Position numbers and translations under genes: made by a program
Assembly (NCBI GenBank): GCA_964657565.1
Contig: CAZZVQ010000003.1
Coordinates: forward strand, 36,412-100,411
DNA length: 64,000 nucleotides
Origin: JAVVHH01 sp964657565
GTDB taxonomy: Bacteria; Pseudomonadota; Alphaproteobacteria; Acetobacterales; Acetobacteraceae
Direction: 5' to 3'
Part shown: positions 27,287-34,449 of the stretch, one piece after another
How the letters are laid out: each line of letters begins with the position of its first letter
Position numbering within the stretch: position 1 is the stretch's first letter
The notes under the pieces: model-generated
What the model saw: only the letters and a program-made list of their open reading frames with translations
What the model was told of the DNA's origin: nothing
Database searches by the model: none

Positions 27287-27306
27287 GCCTCAGGCGTCCA
27301 CCACGG
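27241..27306. repeat. Imperfect direct repeat, copy A (3-prime end of RNase T2)
   Basis: This segment covers the last codons and stop of the RNase T2 gene. A similar sequence, by eye about 80 percent identical with small gaps, recurs at 27941-28010. Shared blocks include GCCGAGCTGCCCT, GGTCCTGA and GTCCACCA in the same order. Confidence 0.5.
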
Positions 27307-27705
27307 TTGTGCTGTCGCCTGCTGATCGCCGCGAAGGGGTTGTCGGAAGCGTCACAGCGCGTCGCGCCGGTACGGTCGGAACAGCGCTGACGGGCCCTGC
27401 TCAGCGAGCAGGGGTCATGCTACCTCTGTGGACCCTGCCGACCAGGCCGTAAGCTATCTCGCTGGCGAGCAATGCGGGACGCTGTGCCTTCGGGCAGATC
27501 GGCCCGGCACCACCAACGCGCCATGATCTGGTTGCCGTTAGGCCTCGTCCAACGACGCATAAAGTTTCAACTTTGGTTGCATTGCAGCATAATAAATTGC
27601 GCATCACTCAAGCGTTATCGGCAAATTAACACTGCGAGCTTGAGCGAGATTCAGACCTCTGCCACCTATGGTTGCGATCAATGGAGAGCGGAAAGGAGTA
27701 AGTTA
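27287..27705. other. Intergenic stretch, no gene recognised
   Basis: About 420 bases between the RNase T2 gene and a possible small gene. An open frame on the plus strand (from 27472) runs through it into the small gene, but its first 75 codons look non-coding. The last 150 bases are AT-rich, consistent with a promoter for the small gene. Confidence 0.4.
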
Positions 27706-27708
27706 TTG

Positions 27709-27924
27709 TTGACCCAAGATAAGTCAGTATCGAACAGCATTGCTGGCTCCTCGCCGGAGATCGTCGTTGCCGGAACACGGTTCAGCACGAAACCCAATAC
27801 TTACCTCGTCGATGGAATAGCGGTCGGTGAGGCTGCTTGGCAGGAGCGGTTACGCGGCGCTCGTGAGCTGCACCAGGTGGTCTGTGAGATCTACAACCTG
27901 TATCCAGTCGGAACGTCTAGCTAA
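27709..27924 (+). CDS. Possible small protein, unrecognised
   Basis: About 71 residues from a TTG (27706 or 27709) preceded by a good AAGGAG ribosome binding site at 27693-27698. The sequence has a polar N-terminus and a C-terminal helix (AAWQERLRGARELHQVVCEI). No family recognised. The frame is open further upstream, but the ribosome binding site decides the start. Confidence 0.4.
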   Translation: MTQDKSVSNSIAGSSPEIVVAGTRFSTKPNTYLVDGIAVGEAAWQERLRGARELHQVVCEIYNLYPVGTSS

Positions 27925-27940
27925 GTCTGTTCCTGCCTGT

Positions 27941-28010
27941 CGCGCCGAGCTGCCCTTTGGCGGCGTGGTCGTGCCGGCCATGGTCCTGAACCGTCAGGAG
28001 TCCACCATGG
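27941..28010. repeat. Imperfect direct repeat, copy B
   Basis: Second copy of the sequence at 27241-27306, here not at the end of a recognisable gene. It may be a leftover 3-prime end of a duplicated RNase T2 gene or part of a dispersed element. Confidence 0.45.
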
Positions 28011-28038
28011 CCAAAACGCACGAAACGCGCGGAAGTAT

Positions 28039-28718
28039 AGATAGGCGGACATAAGTAGAACGTCATGCGGCCTTGCGGATGGGCTCTGGCGTTGCCCTGA
28101 GTTGCCGCAATCCGTCATTGTTTTCCGACATGCCGTATGCGGTGCCCCAGACGTAGTCGCCCGTCAGGTTCACATGCTCCCAGCCGAGCGGCGACAGATG
28201 ACGACGCCGACATTCTTCCAGGACCAGCCCGGCCAAATGAACCAACCGGTCGTCCTCGACGGCGTAAGGCAACAGCCAGGTCGACAACAAAGCTGCCGGG
28301 CGCGTCCCGAACGGACGCAGCCGCAGCCTGTTCTGCACCTCGGCGGAATGGCACACGCGGTTCCGTTCGGCGGCGAGATAGGTATCGACCGTCTCTGGCA
28401 GAACATCGATCTGTTCAGCGACGAATGCCAGCAGCGGTTCCGGGGGCCGCTCGCCGGCGCGGAGCGGGCGGCCAGGATGGCGCAAGTAGCAGAGCATCAG
28501 CGCATGACCGAGGCGGTTGTGATCGCCCCGGCACCGCCGGATCGGCGCGAGGTCGGCCTCCGACAACGTATAGTGACGCACCAATTCATGGTGCTGGGTG
28601 GGCGGATCGAACATCGCCACGTTATTCCGGCTCCGCACCGGCTCGCTCGCGGATTATCCGAAATGCCCGGCCCGCTTGAGCTTTGATGTGTCCGTGTTCC
28701 AGCTCTGTCCGCTTATCT
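28039..28718. mobile_element. Miniature Tn3-family derivative (candidate ends)
   Basis: A transposase gene consisting only of the two ends of a Tn3-type TnpA fills the interval. Outside it, AGATAGGCGGACA (28039-28051) and the reverse complement of 28706-28718 (AGATAAGCGGACA) match at 12 of 13 positions, with a further shared GAAC a few bases inward on both sides. I take these as terminal inverted repeats of a deletion-derived, non-autonomous element of about 680 bp. I saw no flanking 5-bp target duplication. Confidence 0.5.
28063..28638 (-). pseudogene. Tn3-family transposase with most of its length deleted in frame
   Basis: 191 codons. Residues 1 to about 147 match the N-terminal DUF4158 domain of Tn3-family TnpA (QHHELVRHYTLSEADL then RLGHALMLCYLRHPGR and NRLRLRPFGTRP). 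Near residue 148 the sequence jumps directly to the extreme TnpA C-terminus (LSPLGWEHVNLTGDYVW), which lies some 950 residues further on in full-length proteins. About 800 residues, including the DDE catalytic core, are missing without loss of frame, so the product cannot transpose, although the DNA-binding N-terminus may survive. Confidence 0.85.
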
Positions 28719-28797
28719 GTACATTCCACACCGTTCGTGCGTTCTGGCCTGCCTTGGCCGTGTCCCAGGTGGTGGTGTAGCAGCTGTGGGTAACAGC

Positions 28798-28852
28798 TGA
28801 TTTAGCCCAATCCGTTCCTCTTCGAAGAGCTTAGGAAATCTTTAAGAAGTAT
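28798..28852. repeat. 55-bp sequence duplicated across the assembly gap, left copy
   Basis: Identical base for base to 28953-29007 on the other side of the run of Ns. Contains TTCGAAGAGC and a purine-rich end. Most simply the overlapping ends of two contigs that were scaffolded without being merged. Confidence 0.9.
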
Positions 28853-28952
28853 NNNNNNNNNNNNNNNNNNNNNNNNNNNNNNNNNNNNNNNNNNNNNNNN
28901 NNNNNNNNNNNNNNNNNNNNNNNNNNNNNNNNNNNNNNNNNNNNNNNNNNNN
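28853..28952. other. Assembly gap of exactly 100 N
   Basis: A run of exactly 100 N, a conventional placeholder for a gap of unknown size. The flanking 55 bp on both sides are identical. No gene is interrupted: the left side is non-coding downstream of the Tn3 derivative and the right side is the leader of the gene at 29058. Confidence 0.98.
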
Positions 28953-29007
28953 TGATTTAGCCCAATCCGTTCCTCTTCGAAGAGCTTAGGAAATCTTTAA
29001 GAAGTAT
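28953..29007. repeat. 55-bp sequence duplicated across the assembly gap, right copy
   Basis: Identical to 28798-28852. It leads into the 5-prime region of the glycosyltransferase gene at 29058, so any promoter for that operon is probably within or just beyond this repeat. Confidence 0.9.
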
Positions 29008-29057
29008 CCCCTATCCTGAGTAGCGTAACCACCGCCGTGATCTAAAAGGATCTCGTC

Positions 29058-30311
29058 TTGAGCGTTGTTTTATTTTTGAGCGGTTCCAGCCAGGGCGATA
29101 CGCTCAAAATGCTGGGACAGTCCTATCAGACCCTCTTCAATGCGCAGGGTTACGAGTTTGTTGCGCTTGATTTGCTCGACCCGCCTGGCATGGCGAAAAC
29201 TCTCACTCGCATTCTGGCAGAAAAGCCGATCGAGTTCGCCTTCTCCTTCATGGGTTTCGGGTCGGGTTTGACGGGTAACGACGAACACGGCCGGGTCACC
29301 AATCTATGGCAGGGCATTGGAGCGCCGTTTTTGGCACTGCTTGGCGACTCCCCTGCCTATTATTTCGATCTTCACGTCGCCAAGTTCCCTATCTTTGCAA
29401 GCCTCTACGGGTTTCCTGAGCACGCCGAGCTGCGCCGCCGCTTACCGCACGCGAACAGCATAATCGGCCAATTTAAGCCGATCTTGTTCGACGCTGTTGC
29501 CATCGAAGACTTAGATTTTAAAGCCAAGGCTAATGGCCAGCTTCTCTTTCTGAAGAACGGAAATGATCCCAAGCAGCTCTGGGACAGCTGGAATGTGCTC
29601 ACGGGTCTTCCATTACGGGCATTGCGGGATCTAGCGGCACATCTCGCCTCCGATCTTACTGATCCAGTCGGCAATCAAATTGATGACCTCGTAATGGAAT
29701 ATTTCGCGAATTGTGGCTTCGACATCTCGCCCATGCCTAAGCTGCGTCTCTTTTTTGTCGCACAACTGGACGACTACCTTCGCCGCGTGAAATCCACGAT
29801 GATGGCCGAAGCTCTAATGAAATTTCCCGTTCAGATCGTGGGTGTGAACTGGGAGCACCTCGACTTCTCCGGCGAACGCGTCACCCACATCAAAGAGTGC
29901 AATTACGCCAAATCAAGTCACTTGATCAAGGAGAGCTTGGGCGTTATCGACATGTCGCCCAATACTGAAATGGGTCCACATGACCGTGCCTGTCGTTCTT
30001 TCGGCTCCTATACTGTGTGTCTAACGAACGAGCAGAAATTTTTTCAACAAACATTGCCCCATTCTGAGGCGTTCAGCTTTCACTTCGACCGAGAGTCGTT
30101 CCAGGACAAGGTCGCCGACGTGCTGGCTCATCCTGCTCGATATGTGGATGTCGGGATCGAGGTTGCGACCGCATTCCGCGAGGCTAACCCTGCTGAGGCG
30201 GCAGTGCGTCACCTGATCGACACGGCCGCCATGGTCAGGCTGGATCAACGGCGCGAGCGTTTGCCGAATTCGCCAAACTTCTTCGTATGGCCGCCACAGT
30301 CATTGAGCTAG
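29058..30311 (+). CDS. CgeB-like glycosyltransferase
   Basis: 417 residues from a TTG start with AAAGGA 8 bases upstream. No signal peptide. The C-terminal half has the pattern of CgeB-like, GT1-type glycosyltransferases: KSSHLIKESLGVIDMSPNTE followed by GPHDRACRSFGSYTVCLTNE. The N-terminal half starts VVLFLSGSSQGDTL. It heads a plus-strand run of four genes with short gaps (27 and 9 bases, then a 4-base overlap): this gene, two methyltransferases and an epimerase-like SDR. Likely adds a sugar that is then modified by the methyltransferases. Donor unknown. Confidence 0.75.
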   Translation: MSVVLFLSGSSQGDTLKMLGQSYQTLFNAQGYEFVALDLLDPPGMAKTLTRILAEKPIEFAFSFMGFGSGLTGNDEHGRVTNLWQGIGAPFLALLGDSPAYYFDLHVAKFPIFASLYGFPEHAELRRRLPHANSIIGQFKPILFDAVAIEDLDFKAKANGQLLFLKNGNDPKQLWDSWNVLTGLPLRALRDLAAHLASDLTDPVGNQIDDLVMEYFANCGFDISPMPKLRLFFVAQLDDYLRRVKSTMMAEALMKFPVQIVGVNWEHLDFSGERVTHIKECNYAKSSHLIKESLGVIDMSPNTEMGPHDRACRSFGSYTVCLTNEQKFFQQTLPHSEAFSFHFDRESFQDKVADVLAHPARYVDVGIEVATAFREANPAEAAVRHLIDTAAMVRLDQRRERLPNSPNFFVWPPQSLS

Positions 30312-30338
30312 GCGAATATCAGTGGAAAGACGAGCACA

Positions 30339-31196
30339 ATGAAGATCGCCAAGCGCTGCATTGCGTGCGAAGGCACCCACCTTTCTAGTAGTCCTGCGGT
30401 TCTGGTTCCCTTCATTGCTTTACGCGTGTTTGGGTGGAGCCCGGCAGTGATCGATAATTCCTGGCAGTTGCGTGATATTCCCAAGGGGAATGCCCTTTCC
30501 ATTTGTAATTCCGTCGTGTGTCACGAGTGCGGAATGCTGTTCCTCGACGTGCGCTTTGATGATGAGGAAATGGCGTCGCTCTACACAGGCTATCGTGGCG
30601 AGACCTACGCGGCGATCCGGGCGCAATTCGAGCCGGATTATGCGGCACGCAACCCGTTGCTGCAGGGTGGCCACGCCTACTTAGCCACTGTCGAACAGTT
30701 TATCGAGCCACATTTGACCGCGGCCCCTCGTGTTCTTGACTGGGGTGGAGATTCCGGTCGGAACACTCCCTTTCGCGGCCGTGCCGCCATTCACCATATC
30801 TATGACATATCGGGCCAGCCGGTCATCGAGGGTGCCGTGAGCGTAGACCTCACCGTTGCGCGCGCAACTTCCTATGATCTGGTTGTTCTTAGTAATGTCT
30901 TGGAGCATGTGCCTGCTCCACTAACAATGCTACGCAGCATCTCGGCCGTTATGCACGAACACACGTCGTTGTACATTGAGGTCCCGCACGAGGACACCAT
31001 TCGGAAGTGGGATCTTCCGGAAGATCGGCTTGCACACAAGCGTCATTGGCACGAGCACATCAACTTTTTCTCGGCAGAGTCGCTCGATCGCGTCATCGCC
31101 CAGGCCGGGCTTCGTGTCATCGAACGGAAGTCGCATTTAGTATCGGTCGCGGGCAGAGACGCCAACGTCTTTTCGATTCTCGCAAAGTTAAAATAG
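30339..31196 (+). CDS. Class I SAM-dependent methyltransferase with N-terminal zinc-ribbon-like cysteines
   Basis: 285 residues. Near the N-terminus two cysteine pairs (C-I-A-C near residue 7 and C-H-E-C near 65) suggest a structural zinc site, as in the C-methyltransferases acting on deoxysugars. The SAM-binding motif I is RVLDWGGDSGRNTP (near 130), with VVLSNVLEHVP as the later methyltransferase signature and a HWHEHINFFS segment typical of sugar methyltransferases of this group. Preceded by GGAAAG. Acts in the cytoplasm on a sugar nucleotide or glycan; whether on O, N or C is not decidable. Confidence 0.85.
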   Translation: MKIAKRCIACEGTHLSSSPAVLVPFIALRVFGWSPAVIDNSWQLRDIPKGNALSICNSVVCHECGMLFLDVRFDDEEMASLYTGYRGETYAAIRAQFEPDYAARNPLLQGGHAYLATVEQFIEPHLTAAPRVLDWGGDSGRNTPFRGRAAIHHIYDISGQPVIEGAVSVDLTVARATSYDLVVLSNVLEHVPAPLTMLRSISAVMHEHTSLYIEVPHEDTIRKWDLPEDRLAHKRHWHEHINFFSAESLDRVIAQAGLRVIERKSHLVSVAGRDANVFSILAKLK

Positions 31197-31205
31197 ACGA
31201 TTACC

Positions 31206-32354
31206 ATGAACAAGCACAGGAGTAAGGCCGCCGCCGAGCTGGAAAACCAAGTTCGCACTTTCGCTAAAAGCCGCTCGCTCGACTTACTGTCAGAGTCTCT
31301 TTCAAAAGGCGCTTATGTTTATGGAGCTGGCGGGTATGGTCGCCGGGTCGCAGCCTTGATGAGGAACCAGGGCTTCCCTTGTCTGGGGTTTATCGACCGC
31401 AAGGCAGTCGGCGACGCCCAGGATCTGGACGGATTGCCAGTCTTCCACCCTGATGCCATCACCCGCGCGCAGGCGGCTGAGCATTGCTTCGTTCTGGGCC
31501 TTCACAACCACTATCTCGATGTCAGACCTATTCTGGCCTATGCGCGAAACCTAAATTTCCATGACATCCTGCTCAATGCCGATCTGCCAGACGTGCTAGG
31601 GTCTGATGCCAACAGCTACTGGATGGTGGGGCGGTGCTTTCTTCTGGAGAACTTCCACAAGATCGGCCGCTTGGTCGCGATGTTATCTGACGACGACAGC
31701 GTCGACATACTGTTCAACTTGCTACGGTTCCGTATGACCGGCAACTATGACTATCATCCGGGCCATGATGTGGTGACGCAGTATCTACCACCGGACCTAC
31801 CCGGCTTCGACGGCCCCATCACCATGGTGGATGGCGGCGCCTTTGCGGGCGACACCCTGATGGGGCTAGGAGATTTGGGAATTCGCTTCGAGCAGATTAT
31901 CGGCTTTGAGCCGGACCCCGATAATTTCGAGCGACTGACCGACTGCGTGCGACGGAACAAGCTGCGGGCCAACCTATTTCCATGCGGCCTGTCAGATAGA
32001 TTCGAGCACGTCTTCTTCCAAGACGCCCAAGGGCTTGGCTCGCACATTGTCGCAGATGCGACCCAAGCCACTCGCAGTGTGCTTTGCGTCGCTTTGGACG
32101 ATGTTGTGCAAGGGATCAAGCCTGACTACATCAAATTGGATATCGAGGGCGCCGAGTTGGCGGCCTTGAAAGGGATGAGCCGCACCGTGGCATCCGCCCG
32201 CCCACGCATGGCCATTAGCGCATATCATCGGCCTGGTGACCTTTGGGATATCGCTGAGCAACTGCACTCTATGCTGCCGGAAGCCAGTTTGCATCTGCGC
32301 CAGCACGGCTTCAGTGGCTTTGACTCCGTGCTTTACGCGATACCGTCAAAGTGA
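31206..32354 (+). CDS. FkbM-family methyltransferase with N-terminal Rossmann-like domain
   Basis: 382 residues. The N-terminal 110 residues resemble the nucleotide- or sugar-binding domain of PglD-type proteins (AYVYGAGGYGRRVAALMRNQ then GFIDRK). The C-terminal part is an FkbM methyltransferase: VDGGAFAGDTLMGLGDLG (SAM motif I, near 208), IGFEPDPDNFERL and IKLDIEGAELAALKGM. FkbM enzymes O-methylate sugars in glycans. Its stop overlaps the next gene's GTG by 4 bases, indicating coupling. Confidence 0.9.
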   Translation: MNKHRSKAAAELENQVRTFAKSRSLDLLSESLSKGAYVYGAGGYGRRVAALMRNQGFPCLGFIDRKAVGDAQDLDGLPVFHPDAITRAQAAEHCFVLGLHNHYLDVRPILAYARNLNFHDILLNADLPDVLGSDANSYWMVGRCFLLENFHKIGRLVAMLSDDDSVDILFNLLRFRMTGNYDYHPGHDVVTQYLPPDLPGFDGPITMVDGGAFAGDTLMGLGDLGIRFEQIIGFEPDPDNFERLTDCVRRNKLRANLFPCGLSDRFEHVFFQDAQGLGSHIVADATQATRSVLCVALDDVVQGIKPDYIKLDIEGAELAALKGMSRTVASARPRMAISAYHRPGDLWDIAEQLHSMLPEASLHLRQHGFSGFDSVLYAIPSK

Positions 32355-33412
32355 ATGATTTGACGTCTTCTTGGGCCCAACAACTCGATCAGGTCGTCGA
32401 TCGGGCGGGGTCGCTGTGGTCGGAGCTACACCGCCGGCCGATTCTGCTGACGGGAGGCACTGGCTTCTTCGGCCGTTGGCTCTTGGAGAGTTTGGTCCAT
32501 GCGCAGCGGCGGCTCGGGTTTGACCTCGATGTCGTCGTTCTGACCCGGAACGCCGACGCCTTCCGCGTTCAGGCACCGCGCCTGACGGCGTCGCCGCACG
32601 TGCATCTCTGCCAAGGCGATGTGCGCACCTTCACCGCGCCGCGCGCCACGTTCGCCTACGTCATTCACGGCGCGGCGACTTCGGCCAAGGAAGCATTCGA
32701 CGGTGCAGATCCGCTCACCAAATTCGAGGCGGCGTTTGACGGCACGCGCCGGGTCTTGGAGGTAGCCGCCGCAAGCGGCAATCCACGAGTCCTCGTGTTG
32801 GGTTCGGGATCCGTCTACGGCCCATTGTCACAGGCGAATGGCGCTGTTTGCGAAGAGTATGGCGGGGCGCCGTCCACGTTCGACACGAGCGCCGGCCCTG
32901 GCCATGGAAGGCGAGCGGCCGAGTTTCTGTGCGCGTGTTATGCTGATCGCTACGATCTGTCGGTCACGGTCGCCCGCTGCTTTGCCTTCGTGGGAGCCTA
33001 CCTGCCGCTCAATCTCCAGTATGCAATCGGTAACTTCATTCAAAATGCGCTGTTCGAGGATGAAATCGTCGTTCGGAGTGACGGTAGGTCGGTGCGAACC
33101 TACCTCTTTGCCGGCGATCTGGTTGTGTGGTTGCTGACCCTCTTATGCCGCGGTCAGTCGCGGCGCGCCTACAATGTCGGATCGGACCAGGCGATCGCGT
33201 TGGGAGACTTAGCGCGGCTCGTGGGTGACCTCATAGCACCCGCCAAGCCGGTCCGGATATTGGGACAGACAAATGGACAGCCCAGCAGCTTCTACGTGCC
33301 GAACATCGGCAGAGCACGGCAGGAACTCGGATTAGAGATTTGGACACCCCTCGAAGATTCGATTCGGCAAACAGCAGAAATGGCGCGGTTACAGCCTTGG
33401 AGAAACGATTGA
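32351..33412 (+). CDS. Epimerase-like SDR with an altered YxxxK motif
   Basis: 353 residues from a GTG. Extended SDR fold with the NAD-binding LLTGGTGFFGRWLLES (near 32-47), VIHGAATSAK, and the S of LVLGSGSVYGP. Where this family has Y-x-x-x-K ahead of R-A-A-E, the sequence reads P-G-H-G-R-R-A-A-E: tyrosine is replaced by proline and lysine by arginine. The bases at 32895-32930 read cleanly in frame, so this is not an obvious error. It may be inactive as a dehydratase/epimerase or use other residues. Last gene of its run; its stop is 2 bases from the convergent radical SAM gene. Confidence 0.8.
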   Translation: MNDLTSSWAQQLDQVVDRAGSLWSELHRRPILLTGGTGFFGRWLLESLVHAQRRLGFDLDVVVLTRNADAFRVQAPRLTASPHVHLCQGDVRTFTAPRATFAYVIHGAATSAKEAFDGADPLTKFEAAFDGTRRVLEVAAASGNPRVLVLGSGSVYGPLSQANGAVCEEYGGAPSTFDTSAGPGHGRRAAEFLCACYADRYDLSVTVARCFAFVGAYLPLNLQYAIGNFIQNALFEDEIVVRSDGRSVRTYLFAGDLVVWLLTLLCRGQSRRAYNVGSDQAIALGDLARLVGDLIAPAKPVRILGQTNGQPSSFYVPNIGRARQELGLEIWTPLEDSIRQTAEMARLQPWRND

Positions 33413-33414
33413 CC

Positions 33415-34449
33415 CTATTCGGCGTACCGCGCCTCAAACACCTCCGGCGACAACGCATCTAGATTATCCGGGGAGGTGTGGAGAAACGTGCAGGAGCTAC
33501 AGGCTTCCAGGGTATGCCGCTGACGGCGTAAATGGGTCAGCCGAAACTGCTTGAGACGCTCGCCCATCCAAATCTCCTTCAGGCTTTGCTCCCTCAAGCT
33601 ACCAACCACGGCCTTTTTGGCCCAGTCGACACAGCATACGCTGACCTGCAAGTCCGAATGAACCACGAGCGTGTAGAACGGGAGAGCGCAAACGGCTTTC
33701 TTTTCCGCGAAATTGGACCTTTGCAGCAGACTTTCTGTATCGATACCAGCAAGGTTTCCCTCGTCAGGATCATTCCAATTCATGACCGGCTCGATCGCCG
33801 CCTCATCACAAATATCGCGAAACAATTCCAGGAAACGCCGATTGCGCTCTGGATCTTGCGTGTCGATCATCTTGGCGTACAAGAAGGGTTTCTGCTTGCC
33901 AAGCGAGTCTCGTAGCGCTCTGACATTACGGATGCGGTCAATGATGCGATCGACATTCAACTTCGACCCAGTGACGTCAGAGAAGACTTCTTGTTCAAAC
34001 CCGTAAATTGAAAACCTCAGATAGTCGAGCTCCGTATCGATGATCTTACGAGCGAGTGCGTCATCAATAAGAGTTCCGTTGCTCGTGACGATCAGCCGCT
34101 CAGCAATATTGTGCGCTTTGGCCATGGCGATAAAGGCGGGAAGATTCTTATTAACGAACGGCTCGCCCATCATATAGAAGTTGAGGGTTTTTAACTGTCC
34201 CATCTCAGTAATTTGGCTACAAATCATCTGAAAGTCGGCGATGCTCATTTGGCTGTAGCCGCCGGTGATGTCCTTGTAGTTGCTGAACGACTCAGGGCAA
34301 TACTTGCACTTGAAATTGCAAATATTGGTTGCTTCAACGTAAAGCGTCATTGGCTGCGCAATCGGAGACATGCTGACTAAATCGTGGCGCTTTGCGGAAT
34401 TTCGCAAAGCGCTGTAATTTGGTGTCATAGGCTTTGCGATCTGGTTCAA
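33415..34449 (-). CDS. Radical SAM protein with SPASM-like C-terminus
   Basis: 344 residues. The iron-sulfur cluster motif C-x3-C-x2-C is visible as CNFKCKYC near residue 44, followed by FYMMGEPFVNKNLP and RLIVTSNGTLIDD. The C-terminus has additional cysteines (KKAVCALPFYTL, SVCCVDWAKK, EACSSC) as in SPASM auxiliary-cluster proteins. It is the last gene of a minus-strand operon, its ATG overlapping the stop of the TPP enzyme by 4 bases. SPASM relatives modify peptides, proteins or sugars by radical chemistry (dehydrogenation, epimerisation, deoxygenation). Here the operon partners suggest a sugar substrate; that is inference. Confidence 0.85.
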   Translation of the reverse strand: MNQIAKPMTPNYSALRNSAKRHDLVSMSPIAQPMTLYVEATNICNFKCKYCPESFSNYKDITGGYSQMSIADFQMICSQITEMGQLKTLNFYMMGEPFVNKNLPAFIAMAKAHNIAERLIVTSNGTLIDDALARKIIDTELDYLRFSIYGFEQEVFSDVTGSKLNVDRIIDRIRNVRALRDSLGKQKPFLYAKMIDTQDPERNRRFLELFRDICDEAAIEPVMNWNDPDEGNLAGIDTESLLQRSNFAEKKAVCALPFYTLVVHSDLQVSVCCVDWAKKAVVGSLREQSLKEIWMGERLKQFRLTHLRRQRHTLEACSSCTFLHTSPDNLDALSPEVFEARYAE

